A stretch of DNA of 49,424 bases from contig JAGWHJ010000007.1 of the NCBI GenBank assembly GCA_028866835.1, positions 1 through 49,424 of the forward strand, written 5' to 3'. Origin of the DNA: Microcaldota archaeon. Lineage in GTDB: Archaea > Micrarchaeota > Micrarchaeia > Micrarchaeales > CABMGC01. This document shows, one piece after another, positions 1 through 9,370 of the stretch. A program made the position numbers and the translations under genes. Numbering within the stretch: position 1 is the stretch's first letter; every line of letters begins with the position of its first letter. The notes beneath the pieces are model-generated. The model ran no database searches. It worked only from the letters and a program-made list of their open reading frames with translations, and was not told where the DNA came from.

Positions 1-706
1 AACTAAAGTCAGAATCCAAAAGCATCTTGAATGAAAAATGCGAATACTTTAATGGTTTTACCTGATTAAAATCGATGTATTCTGAAGTTGATTCTAGTCC
101 AGAAAAATCTTTTTCGGAGAAGAAAGTCCTTTTGTTTTGTTTAAGATACGTTGCCGGAGCGTATAAAAGCGTAGCTTTTTTACCATTTTGGTCAGAGCTC
201 TCTAAGACTCCCTCGATAGAAGGATCTTGAAAAATATATGCCATTAAACCTGCAGCAGCACCTAACGGTAAGAAATATCCAGACCCAATTTTATTAATTA
301 CTATAAAGTTCTCTATACTGTATAGACACGATTTCTTAGATAAATCTACATCACATTCGATCCTTGATGCATATGTTCCTTCAATAAATTTATTTATTAT
401 ATTGATATAACTAACTAAGTCCGAACCCTTTTTATCCTTTGAATTTGAGAAGCCGCCTAAAAGACAAAAGCGATAACCAAATTTCTTACCTGCAGAATAA
501 AGTGCTCTTTTTGCTGCCGTATTCTTTTTTGCTATAATCTCTTCAAGATTTATAAAGAAATCTTCCGGCATTATTACCTGCCTTGCAAATATTGGTGTTT
601 TACCAGATAATTTGAAAAAAATAAAACCAGGTGTTTCAATATTTTGGGATTTATTTATAATAAAGTTCTTTACATAAAGTCTTACGACCTCATCTTTAAT
701 ATCCAT
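1..706 (-). CDS. Partial hypothetical protein running off the left edge (MDIKDEVVRLYVKNFIINKSQNIETPGFIFFKLSGKTPIFARQVIMPEDFFINLEEIIAKKNTAAKRALYSAGKKFGYRFCLLGGFS...)
   Basis: Own translation of the minus strand: ATG at 704-706 and an open frame to the window edge with no stop. It is missing from the ORF track, presumably because it is truncated. AT-rich compared with the rest of the window. Confidence 0.7.
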   Translation of the reverse strand, partial: MDIKDEVVRLYVKNFIINKSQNIETPGFIFFKLSGKTPIFARQVIMPEDFFINLEEIIAKKNTAAKRALYSAGKKFGYRFCLLGGFSNSKDKKGSDLVSYINIINKFIEGTYASRIECDVDLSKKSCLYSIENFIVINKIGSGYFLPLGAAAGLMAYIFQDPSIEGVLESSDQNGKKATLLYAPATYLKQNKRTFFSEKDFSGLESTSEYIDFNQVKPLKYSHFSFKMLLDSDFS

Positions 707-719
707 TTACTTACCGTTT

Positions 720-1529
720 CTATTCTATTACTATCCCACTCTTTCCGAATTCATAAGACTTTATTCCTCCGTCGATTTTCGTGCATCTCATTTTCTTGAC
801 TTCTAGCGTTCTGCTGAGGGTTTCGCCTATGGTAAGGGACCTGAGCGCTACCATGCCGTCGCATGCGTATTCGCTTACTCCATCAACAGTCGACTGCTCA
901 CTTTCCCTTGAAGTCCCTGTTATTACTATATTGGTAGTACCAAGCGTGGCGAGTTCGTTGACTATGAGATAGGTTATGCGCTTATCCGATGTTCCGCTGT
1001 AGAAAGGCCTGCCCTTCGGATCCCTATCCATGCTGGGCATGACCTCGTATCTGTACTTCTTGTCCTCTGGGGTTTTATTCTCTTTCTTGACCAGGGATAT
1101 CGGGCGGATCGCCTCCCCTCCTAATGATAACGGTATGGCGAATTGGTCGATATTTATTGCGAAAGCTGCAAGGCTGTCGAATACCAGGCGTTTTGCCTTT
1201 ACCTCAGCAACCTCCTCCTCAATCATGTCGAATATGTTGACCTTCAGGGTGTCGAGAGGCACTTCGACTATCGATAGCTTTCCTTCATCCTCGAGTTTCT
1301 CAAGGTTCCAGCCGAATTGCTCTGCCTGCGACCTGAACGAGCCATCAGACGCATCCAATGACACGTATATCCCGCTCTGCCCTTGCTTTGCGCCGTTGTA
1401 AAGAAACTGCAAGCCAAAGATTGTCTTGCCGGTTCCCGGGGTGCCGCTTATGAGTACGTTGAAGCCCTTAGGTACGCCTCCCTCTATTAGTTTGTCGAAT
1501 CCGGGTATTCCCGTCTTGACCCTCTCCAT
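720..1529 (-). CDS. KaiC/RadA-like RecA-superfamily ATPase
   Basis: GIPGFDKLIEGGVPKGFNVLISGTPGTGKT (Walker A) and RLVFDSLAAFA (Walker B), typical of single-domain archaeal KaiC-like proteins. Confidence 0.85.
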   Translation of the reverse strand: MERVKTGIPGFDKLIEGGVPKGFNVLISGTPGTGKTIFGLQFLYNGAKQGQSGIYVSLDASDGSFRSQAEQFGWNLEKLEDEGKLSIVEVPLDTLKVNIFDMIEEEVAEVKAKRLVFDSLAAFAINIDQFAIPLSLGGEAIRPISLVKKENKTPEDKKYRYEVMPSMDRDPKGRPFYSGTSDKRITYLIVNELATLGTTNIVITGTSRESEQSTVDGVSEYACDGMVALRSLTIGETLSRTLEVKKMRCTKIDGGIKSYEFGKSGIVIE

Positions 1530-1620
1530 AAAATCGCCCGTTATAATAATGCTACTTGCCTTTAAATAACTTATAGTATGGTCTACAGATCAAAGGAAAC
1601 GCAATATGGTTCCTGCAAGG

Positions 1621-2256
1621 TTACCTTAAAACAGCAGCTAAACCTGCAGCACGTTCCTGTGCTGTGAGGGTTCCATCCCGAAGTACCTGGGTAATTAGGC
1701 CCTTTTGCCAATCGGTAATTGTAAGGCCGTCATAATTTGCTGCCAGCCGCTTTATATCTTCCCAATCCTTGCCCTGCCCGCGCAGCGCCTTTAGTGCCAC
1801 AAGCGTAGGTATGTCCATTACCGGAAGTTCCGCGGCCTTTCCCGCATTTGATATGGATTCGTCCCTTGGCACAGGAAGCATAACGCGGTTCCTGACTACC
1901 CTATCCGCAGATACGTCAAGGTCCCCAAAGCGGTAAACAATGTCGACCCTGACCGGCTGCGAGCGCGGCGCAGTGTATACCAGCCCCTTCTCATATAAGT
2001 CGCTGACGCTGTACTGGAGCCCAAGCCTGCTGAGCTGCTGGAACTCCCCTCTGGTTATCTCCCTCCTTACAAGGATGTCGATATCCGTGTTCCTGGGTTC
2101 CGAGCCTGTCCACAGCCTCACGGCCTGCCCGCCCATTATGGCATACTCCCCCCTGAGCACCTGGCTAAGCCTGTCATTTACCTCAAGCAGCGTTGCGGAT
2201 GATACGCCCCGCTGAGCCTGCATGCCCTTCCTCTCAAGGTGCCTTAATTCTGCCAT
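1621..2256 (-). CDS. Nucleotidyltransferase-fold protein (AbiEii/MNT-like)
   Basis: AIMGGQAVRLWTGSEPRNTDIDILV (G-x-DxD nucleotidyltransferase motif) and DIPTLVALKALRGQGKDWEDIKRL. Confidence 0.6.
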   Translation of the reverse strand: MAELRHLERKGMQAQRGVSSATLLEVNDRLSQVLRGEYAIMGGQAVRLWTGSEPRNTDIDILVRREITRGEFQQLSRLGLQYSVSDLYEKGLVYTAPRSQPVRVDIVYRFGDLDVSADRVVRNRVMLPVPRDESISNAGKAAELPVMDIPTLVALKALRGQGKDWEDIKRLAANYDGLTITDWQKGLITQVLRDGTLTAQERAAGLAAVLR

Positions 2257-2442
2257 GGTTAATCACGTGCTTCTTCAGATATATACGGATTAGGCAATGG
2301 CCCGTCAAGCATCAACAAGCATTGACAGACAATACCCAACATATATTGTGCCTTCTGTGATATTTAAACCTTTCAAGCAGCAAAGCACCAATATTTTAAT
2401 TAATAGGATGGATATATAAGAAGTCAGAATTAATGGGATGCG

Positions 2443-3213
2443 ATGAAAGCAAATCTGCTAATGGCTATGGCCTCGTTCTTCATTCTTGCATCGCTTACGT
2501 ACGCCGCCCAGTCACAAGGAACTGAGAACATAATCATATCAAACTACTCGGTGACGCTCACCGCGGGCGCAAACGCGACGCTGGGGTTCAATGTGACGCT
2601 CGTCAGCGGCCATGCCCCGTTCGCCACAACGGTCTCCATATTCAATGGTCCGGAGTTTGCCAACAACGGCATGACCACATTCGTTACAAACAGCACCGGG
2701 AATCCACCGTTCCAGGGCAAGCTATACGTCTTCACCTCGCCATCTACACCCATCGGCACGTACGCGCTCTCACTCGTAGGATCCACGCCAAACGATACCG
2801 TGAACTCCGCAGTGCTCCTCATACGCATCCTTCCGCACAACAACGTTACCACCTCCACGTCAACCACGAGCCGCGCGACAACAGTGTCGACCACTAGCAG
2901 CACCGTCTCCACGACCTCCGTACCTATAGTCACGACCCTTGCCACTAATTCGTCTCCGCCGCAGCAGAATGGGATAATCGTATCGCAGGTTCTTTCAAAC
3001 AACCTGGCTGTACCGATCATAATCGTTGTCGTAGTGGTCATAGCGCTGGCACTCATCTTCATGCGAATGCGCGGAGGAAAGCCGAAGTCAGGCATGCCCG
3101 GAAGCCCACTGCCACAGCCTGCGCCGCCGTCTTCACCACCTCAGCCTGTACAGGCGCCGTCCGCTCCGCCTTCGCCGACGCCATCCAGCCCCCCGTCTGC
3201 ACCGCAGCAATAG
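2443..3213 (+). CDS. Surface-anchored membrane protein with Ser/Thr-rich stalk and Pro-rich C-terminal tail
   Basis: N-terminal signal-like hydrophobic segment, TTSTSTTSRATTVSTTSSTVSTTS stalk, TM VPIIIVVVVVIALALIFM, Pro-rich tail. Confidence 0.7.
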   Translation: MKANLLMAMASFFILASLTYAAQSQGTENIIISNYSVTLTAGANATLGFNVTLVSGHAPFATTVSIFNGPEFANNGMTTFVTNSTGNPPFQGKLYVFTSPSTPIGTYALSLVGSTPNDTVNSAVLLIRILPHNNVTTSTSTTSRATTVSTTSSTVSTTSVPIVTTLATNSSPPQQNGIIVSQVLSNNLAVPIIIVVVVVIALALIFMRMRGGKPKSGMPGSPLPQPAPPSSPPQPVQAPSAPPSPTPSSPPSAPQQ

Positions 3214-3222
3214 GCTACCTTA

Positions 3223-4272
3223 CTATCTGGCCAAGGCCGCATTCAGCCTCTTCAGCGCCTTGTACTTCTCTCCGCTCTCCATGTTTGCCGCATCGACCGC
3301 GTGCTTGAGCTCGTCCACTACGTTGTCATACGTACCCCTGTTTATAACGAAGGGTATGCCGTCCTTGCCTCCGAGATTGTAGGCGTATGTAATGGGATCT
3401 CTCGACGCGAGCTCTTTGTCGTATACGAGGCTCGATATCAGCGCAAGGGATCGCAGCGTCGACCTGCCGACGCCCTTCGTGAGCAGCAGCTCCCTGTAGT
3501 CCTTGGGCTCAAGCTCGCTTGCCTTCCTTATCGCCTCCCACCCCCTCTTCCCGACATCGATGTCCGGCACTATGCCGTGCCTTGCAGGATATGAATTGAC
3601 ATGTATGCTGTTTATGTCCTCGAGTATCTCTACGCTCGCGCTCCTGGCCCAGTGGTTCCTGCCGTCGGTGAGGTCAATAGTCACCTTGCGCATGTCCGTC
3701 TCTATTCCTGAGTGCGGTTCTCCTGCGACGTCCTTCATGTTCACCCTGTCGCTGAACCACTGGAAGCGTATCGCATTGCTGGACTTGTAGTCCATCGCCT
3801 GCTGCACCACGCCCCATTTCCTGTTCTTCGTGAAGATGAAGGAGTGATGGTATATCCCTATGTCATCGTATACCATCGTGCCGTCGATCTTGGCAGCGAG
3901 CCTGCTGAACTCGACAAATGGCCGCTCCTCCTGGCTTATCGAGAGATTGTCGACGCCACTTCTTATGTCATTCGGCGTATTGATGCCCGCCTTGCCCTTG
4001 CCTCCGGCTATGAAGATTTCGCTGCTGCCGCCCAGGGCCTCCCGCAGCGCACCCATCGTGACTGTTGTGGTGCCACTGCTGTGCCAGTCGTAGCCTATTG
4101 CGCACGAAAGCGCCTGGAACCAGCCCGGATCGCACAGCCTCTCAAGGTACTCATCGACGCCGAATTCGTCTATTACTACTGTGGAGATGAGGCCGCCCAG
4201 TTTCACCATCCTCCCAAAAAGCCATCTCGGCGCCCTTCCTCCGTGTAGCGGGAGCTGGGTAACGTATCTCAT
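3223..4272 (-). CDS. DUF763 family protein
   Basis: MRYVTQLPLHGGRAPRWLFGRMVKLG...YDWHSSGTTTV matches the DUF763 pattern as I recall it. The track start at 4290 is a TTG; the ATG at 4270-4272 fits better. Confidence 0.75.
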   Translation of the reverse strand: MRYVTQLPLHGGRAPRWLFGRMVKLGGLISTVVIDEFGVDEYLERLCDPGWFQALSCAIGYDWHSSGTTTVTMGALREALGGSSEIFIAGGKGKAGINTPNDIRSGVDNLSISQEERPFVEFSRLAAKIDGTMVYDDIGIYHHSFIFTKNRKWGVVQQAMDYKSSNAIRFQWFSDRVNMKDVAGEPHSGIETDMRKVTIDLTDGRNHWARSASVEILEDINSIHVNSYPARHGIVPDIDVGKRGWEAIRKASELEPKDYRELLLTKGVGRSTLRSLALISSLVYDKELASRDPITYAYNLGGKDGIPFVINRGTYDNVVDELKHAVDAANMESGEKYKALKRLNAALAR

Positions 4273-4311
4273 GCCTATATTTTGCAGCAAGAATTTTTAC
4301 GCCTTTCAGGA

Positions 4312-5013
4312 TCAGGATTCGCTCGGTGCCACGGGGGGGAGCTTGGCCAGCCTTGGCGTGGCCTTCAGCCTTTCGAGTATGTAGCTGTAGTCGTTGCGCT
4401 TGGCCTCGACCTTCTTTATCCTTAGCGCCCTCGCGTATGCGCTCTTCTTGAGCTTTATTATCCTGCTCCTGAAGAATATCCTGAAGAGGCTGGATTCCCT
4501 TGCGTTTATCCTGCCCGTGACGAAGTTAAGCCTTCTCCTGTCCCTATCCACGAGCCTGTTGTAGTATGTTATCTTCTGGTCCATGTCGTTCACTATCCTG
4601 TTGAAGTGCTTGACCAGCGTGTCCGTGCTCTTCGCCTTCTGCGTCATTCCTATAAGAATCATCGACACGAGCTCCTTGTCCATGACCTTGCTGTAGCCGA
4701 AGGCTATGGATTCGACGAAATTGAGATAGGATGTGAATTCGGACCTGGCCATGTGCTTCGAGTTCGCTATTATCGTCGGGATGCAGAAGATCTCGTAGTC
4801 AAAGGAATTGAGTATCCTGCGCATGTTGTCCGCATGGGTCTCGAGCTCTGCGGCCATCTGCTTGCTCCTGAGCTTCTCGAGGCCCGTGAGCTTTGTCTGC
4901 CAGTTTGCCCTTATGACGTTCTTGAGAACGTTCTCCTCGATGCGTCTAGGCGGTTCGTGAACCGCACTTATATTATCGTCTCTATTCACTAATGCATTCA
5001 TCTGCTCTACCAT
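4312..5013 (-). CDS. Conserved-looking hypothetical protein, mostly helical and basic
   Basis: Long ORF (233 aa) with coding-like composition; no family recognised. Confidence 0.6.
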   Translation of the reverse strand: MVEQMNALVNRDDNISAVHEPPRRIEENVLKNVIRANWQTKLTGLEKLRSKQMAAELETHADNMRRILNSFDYEIFCIPTIIANSKHMARSEFTSYLNFVESIAFGYSKVMDKELVSMILIGMTQKAKSTDTLVKHFNRIVNDMDQKITYYNRLVDRDRRRLNFVTGRINARESSLFRIFFRSRIIKLKKSAYARALRIKKVEAKRNDYSYILERLKATPRLAKLPPVAPSES

Positions 5014-5207
5014 GGTCGCTTGTTTTTTAGTTAGTCGTACTGTCTCCGTTTGCCCAACGGTCGCTTGAAGGGTACTTTAATATAAAGAAGAAGCAATTTA
5101 AAGCTATCCTAAATCCAAAGGCATTGCAAAGCAGACTCAGCAAGAAAAAGAAAGACAAGCACCCAAGCATTCACGCGCGACGCCTTTTTGACCCCATTCC
5201 ATCCAGT

Positions 5208-6113
5208 TCACTGCAAAAACTCCAAGTCATACATGCGCTGTCGTATCTCCATCTCTGCAGAATCTAGCCTCTCCCGTATGTCCGCGGCTCTCTCCGTATC
5301 TGCCTTTCTTCGCGCTTCACGGAGCGCCTCAACAAGCCTCTTCCTTTCTGAAAACATCCGTACGATTTCATCTTTTAGTCTGCTATCTCCATTTGCAATT
5401 ATCATCCCACTCGGTTCTTTGGCCGCATCTAAGCTTCCTCCACTTGCATCCTGGGCGCCCGTGCCTCGCGTGCGCCTCCTTATCTTCCTCAGGCCGTTGC
5501 GGTCAAGCAGTCTATACATCGTATCCCTATGTACACCAAGCCTCTCGCTCATCTCAATTATTGTTCCTCCGGCACTAAATGCCATCTGCACGTCGCCTGG
5601 AGTGTAGCGCGGGCCTATTACGCGTGTGACGTGCCTGCCTGTAATGCCAAGGGCCGCCGCTATCTGATTTGTATCTGCACCAGCATCATGCATTCTCAGG
5701 ACTTCCTGCCTGGTCTTGTCGCCATCTGCTTTTGTACCAGCTATCACTATGGGCTGGCTATAATCCAATGTCCCCCCAAATCCCGGCACCTCCATTTCCA
5801 TCTCGTGCAAAAATTCTATGCCCTTCGGTGTAAAGGCGTATGCCCTGCCGCTAGCGGTTACTGACATGGATATAAAGCCGCGGGCCTCAAGCCGCTGAAA
5901 CCTTTGCCTAACTGCGGCTTTCGATACTCCAAGCGCCTCGCCGAGCTCCTTATTAGTCGTACATGTCCCTAATGCAGAAAGGAACCGTCCCAACGATTCC
6001 CGGTAGTCCTCATTCCCTGCATAACCAGGCCTTCCGCTGATTTTGCCTTCGGCGTCAGGGCTACCCTGATGCTGCACTGCATTCTGTACACCCCGCCTCA
6101 CCTTAGCAGGCAT
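5208..6113 (-). CDS. Multi-HTH DNA-binding protein
   Basis: Winged-HTH-like TNKELGEALGVSKAAVRQRFQRLEARGFI, a second HTH TNQIAAALGITGRHVTRVI, a third IIEMSERLGVHRDTMYRLLDRNGL, and a C-terminal charged coiled coil. Confidence 0.7.
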   Translation of the reverse strand: MPAKVRRGVQNAVQHQGSPDAEGKISGRPGYAGNEDYRESLGRFLSALGTCTTNKELGEALGVSKAAVRQRFQRLEARGFISMSVTASGRAYAFTPKGIEFLHEMEMEVPGFGGTLDYSQPIVIAGTKADGDKTRQEVLRMHDAGADTNQIAAALGITGRHVTRVIGPRYTPGDVQMAFSAGGTIIEMSERLGVHRDTMYRLLDRNGLRKIRRRTRGTGAQDASGGSLDAAKEPSGMIIANGDSRLKDEIVRMFSERKRLVEALREARRKADTERAADIRERLDSAEMEIRQRMYDLEFLQ

Positions 6114-6298
6114 AATATGATCGTGCCTCTGTGTTTAGTTGCTGGTTTCGGTGATATTTCTATCTTTCGGCCTATACGCTGCCTATCTATATGGGGCATT
6201 ACTCTGAAACCCAAAGCCACGGTCTTATAATGAGAAAAGTCGGACCGCACCGTTGTGGCAGCAAATACGCCTTCGCCAGTTGGCTAGGGTGCGGCTCT

Positions 6299-6667
6299 CT
6301 ATTTGTTGAAGTCTTCGTTGACCCATCGCGCGAAGTCCTTTTGCGGCACGTAGTTGCTTGCATCGATGACCCTGACCTTCACGCCCCTGAAATCGTTGTC
6401 GTTCAGTTCAATGGTTGGCGAGTACTTCTCGAGCTTCGCGTAAAACACCTCGCCCCAATGGTCCTTGCCGTTAGCATAATCGCTCTCTATCTCCTCGTTC
6501 ATTATCGGGGGTAGTGATTCGTAGTAGAATGCGGTTCCCGCCGCCCAGTACAAGATCGGCATGCCATGGGCCCTGGTTGCAGCGGTCTTAAGCAGCTCGT
6601 CTAACGTTGATTCATACACATGATGCACTATCAGCTCCTTTGTCTTCTCCTGCCTGACGTCTGTCAT
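6299..6667 (-). CDS. Hypothetical protein
   Basis: 122-aa ORF, coding-like composition, no recognised family. Confidence 0.55.
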   Translation of the reverse strand: MTDVRQEKTKELIVHHVYESTLDELLKTAATRAHGMPILYWAAGTAFYYESLPPIMNEEIESDYANGKDHWGEVFYAKLEKYSPTIELNDNDFRGVKVRVIDASNYVPQKDFARWVNEDFNK

Positions 6668-6681
6668 AAAATCGCCTATTC

Positions 6682-9285
6682 CTACCCTATATATAGCGAC
6701 ACATACCTTATTAACTTTTTAATGAAGATGTAGGCAGCGTTCGAATTCTTCTTGACGTCCTTGACCAGCGGCTTGTATCTGGACTTCTCCTCAGGAGTGA
6801 GCTTGCCCTCCTTGACTATTACCTGCTTCTTGCCGTCGACTATCTGCTCCTCGCGCTTGCTCACCACCTCCTTCCTCACCATGGCGTACCACTCGTCAAG
6901 GGTGTTGCCGTGCTTCCTTATCATAGTGAGGAAGTCCTTCATCTTGATCTTCCTCCTCTTTCCGGTCCTGTCCTCCTCAGCCGCAGGTATGAGCGCTGCC
7001 TTGTCGCAGATCTCCTCTATGTCTGCCTGCGAGAAGCCCATCGTGGCGCGGGCAAGCCTGTCGAAATTTATGCCCGCGAGCGGCATCTTCCTCGTGTTGT
7101 AGATCAAAGCCTGCTTCCTTGTCTTATAGTCAGGCGGCGGTATGTATATGGCCTCTCCGAACCTCTTGCTCCTCTTGAGCGCTGGATCTATGTCCCACGG
7201 CTGGTTCGTGGCGCCTATAATGAATATGCCCTCTGGGTTCTTCTCAACCCCGTCCATCTCCTGGAGGAACTGGTTTACCGCCATTCGCATGAAGCTCTGG
7301 GCCTCACCGCCGCCTCCGCCTCCATCCCTCTTAACTCCCAAGGCATCCAGCTCGTCGAAGAAGACTACGCAGGGCGTGTTCTTCCTGGCCTGCTCGAAGA
7401 TCGCGTGCATGTTCTTCTCCGTATTGCCTGCATACATGTCCACGATCTCGTTTATCCTTGCAATGATGACATTTGATGCGGTCTCCCCGCCTATCGCGTT
7501 TACGAAGTAGGTATTATGGACAAAGAAGTTATTTGCGACGAAGTTGTGCGTGTCATCCACTGTCAGATCATAAACATAGTCAGGCGCGCCGATTTCCTCA
7601 ACCTTAGCTACCGTCTCGTACACTACCCTATTACCTCCCTTCTTCTTGATCTTGCTCCAGGAGGCCTTCTTCTTCGAAAGCAGGGCCGCCCTGTTTCCAA
7701 ACATACCTATCTCGTCGATAAAGGTATCTATGTCCCTGCTTTTGTATATCATCACTTCCCAGGCGTCCTCTGTCTTGCGCCTCACGCTCGAAAGTATGCC
7801 GAATCTTAGCAGCAGATGCTGAACCTGGCGCACAAGTATCTCGGAGTTGCTTGCATAGCCAATGATCCTATGCCTTTTTGTTCCGTATCTCTCTCCTGTC
7901 TCTTCCCTGTCCTCAAACCATCCGTCCCCGGAGAACAGCCTGTTGAGGAACAGCGCTACCAAATGCTTCTGCATGGTGAATACCGTTGACGGTATCTTCT
8001 TCTCATACGAATTTGTGCCTGAAAGCCCGTGCATGTCAAGGAACATCTGCATTGAGCTCCTGCCCTGCGATCCTGTGGCGTTTATGTACCTGCCCGCAAC
8101 TTGCAGATTGAACACGCTGCCGCTCTGCACCTGCATATTCATATGAAGCGTGCTGTCGAACTGCTTCACTGCAGAGGCGAAGTCCTCAAGGATCTCCGGT
8201 TCGGCGTTCGTGAACTTGGGGCTTGACTGCGTCAGGGAGCCCTCAGAGATGAAATAGGCGAGGAGCTTTACCTCGCATTCACGCATTATGCCGTCTCCAA
8301 AGACCGGTATGTCCCGCGGTACGCCTATCATCTGCCCTTCCTCAAATGCCGAGGCGTCCTCCCAGCCGTCCTTCGTTAGGAATGGGTGCTCAGGCGTGCA
8401 CTCGACTACCCTGCCCCTCTTCGTGGTTATGCGAAGCATAGGCTTTCCTTTAAGCTTCCACCAGCCGCTAACCTTCCTCACTGCAAGCTTGTGCTTCTCT
8501 GTCAGCGTCAGTACATAAGGTTCCTTCCTTTCGACTACTTCCTTGATAGGCATATATCTGCCGTCAGGCAGCAAGACCTCGGTATCCCCAGAAATGCATT
8601 TCCCGCAGCCTGGCGGGCCGTAGAAGATGACGCCGAGGCCGAGCTTCTTTCCGTACACCTTCAGGAGCTCGGGCTTCTTGATTGCAAGTATGATGTTCTG
8701 GTAGATGAGGTCCTTCTCCTTGACCATTCCCACCACGTCGCCGAACTTTATCGTCGACTTGTGCCACCTTACCTTCTTTATCTGCCCCTCCTCCTGCACC
8801 GTCTCGTTCTCCTCGCGCTTCTGGCCCGCTGTGGGCGTGTACGGGACCTCCGGATGCCTCTTGGCCTTGTTCTTGAGGGCCTCGAGCCTAGCCCGTGCCT
8901 GCTCGTACTTCGGGTTCCTCGCAAGGGCCTTCTCGTACCATTCCTTCGCGCCCTCGTAGTCGTTCTGGTACTCCGCTATTATTCCCATGACATAAGGCGC
9001 GTCATGGCTCTCCGGCTCGAGGTTGAGCACCATCTCTGCGTCGCGCGTGGCCTCCTCGTACTTGTTCATTATGGCGTATGCCAATGCCCTGTTGAAGTAT
9101 GCGCTGGAGTACTTCTCGTCCTCATGTATTGCCTGCGAGTACAGCGTTATCGCCTCCTCGAACTTGTTCTCCTCGAAGAGTGAACCTGCCCGCTTGTAGA
9201 GCTCCTTGGCAAGAGGGCTCGCGCTGTCCTTCTTGGATTTAGCCTCCTCGGCCTTGCTGGTATTTGTAACGCTACCGCTCGCCAT
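6682..9285 (-). CDS. TPR-domain AAA+ ATPase (Cdc48/Vps4-like) interrupted by an intein
   Basis: N-terminal TPR motifs (AYFNRALAYAIMNKYEEATRDAEMVLNLEP), GPPGCGK|intein|TYF Walker A, VVFFDELDALG Walker B, IIGATNQPWDIDPALKRSKRF. Start at MASGSV (9283-9285) favoured over the track start at 9300. Confidence 0.9.
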   Translation of the reverse strand: MASGSVTNTSKAEEAKSKKDSASPLAKELYKRAGSLFEENKFEEAITLYSQAIHEDEKYSSAYFNRALAYAIMNKYEEATRDAEMVLNLEPESHDAPYVMGIIAEYQNDYEGAKEWYEKALARNPKYEQARARLEALKNKAKRHPEVPYTPTAGQKREENETVQEEGQIKKVRWHKSTIKFGDVVGMVKEKDLIYQNIILAIKKPELLKVYGKKLGLGVIFYGPPGCGKCISGDTEVLLPDGRYMPIKEVVERKEPYVLTLTEKHKLAVRKVSGWWKLKGKPMLRITTKRGRVVECTPEHPFLTKDGWEDASAFEEGQMIGVPRDIPVFGDGIMRECEVKLLAYFISEGSLTQSSPKFTNAEPEILEDFASAVKQFDSTLHMNMQVQSGSVFNLQVAGRYINATGSQGRSSMQMFLDMHGLSGTNSYEKKIPSTVFTMQKHLVALFLNRLFSGDGWFEDREETGERYGTKRHRIIGYASNSEILVRQVQHLLLRFGILSSVRRKTEDAWEVMIYKSRDIDTFIDEIGMFGNRAALLSKKKASWSKIKKKGGNRVVYETVAKVEEIGAPDYVYDLTVDDTHNFVANNFFVHNTYFVNAIGGETASNVIIARINEIVDMYAGNTEKNMHAIFEQARKNTPCVVFFDELDALGVKRDGGGGGGEAQSFMRMAVNQFLQEMDGVEKNPEGIFIIGATNQPWDIDPALKRSKRFGEAIYIPPPDYKTRKQALIYNTRKMPLAGINFDRLARATMGFSQADIEEICDKAALIPAAEEDRTGKRRKIKMKDFLTMIRKHGNTLDEWYAMVRKEVVSKREEQIVDGKKQVIVKEGKLTPEEKSRYKPLVKDVKKNSNAAYIFIKKLIRYVSLYIG
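7513..8598 (-). mobile_element. Intein with LAGLIDADG-type homing endonuclease domain (362 aa), inserted after the Walker A Lys
   Basis: CISGDTEVLLPDG (block A), CTPEHPFLTKDGW (block B), LLAYFISEGSL and LNRLFSGDGWFE (dodecapeptide motifs), YDLTVDDTHNFVAN (block F), FFVHN|T (block G). Cys1 codon at 8596-8598, terminal Asn codon at 7513-7515. Confidence 0.93.
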
Positions 9286-9370
9286 GATGATATATTGCAT
9301 TTTCTTATTTAAATACGTTGTTCAAAGCCAGTCTTTTGCAAGATATGGCAGGAGAGCCTGTCTTACCTGG

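Noticed and set aside
3712-4248. 178-aa plus-strand ORF opposite the DUF763 gene
   Set aside because: Antisense of a recognised family; no independent motif or promoter.
5040-5207. Plus-strand basic peptide KKKQFKAILNPKALQSRLSKKKKDKHPSIHARRLFD as a possible small ribosomal-like protein
   Set aside because: No start codon in frame and it runs antisense into the multi-HTH gene; not supportable.
6114-6298. Spacer examined for a tRNA or structured RNA
   Set aside because: No T-arm GTTCRANNC with pairing acceptor stem found here. By eye, no convincing tRNA was found anywhere in the window.
8386-9183. Long plus-strand ORF (265 aa) opposite the TPR-AAA gene
   Set aside because: Antisense shadow ORF: Leu/Arg-rich low-quality composition opposite a clearly conserved coding region.
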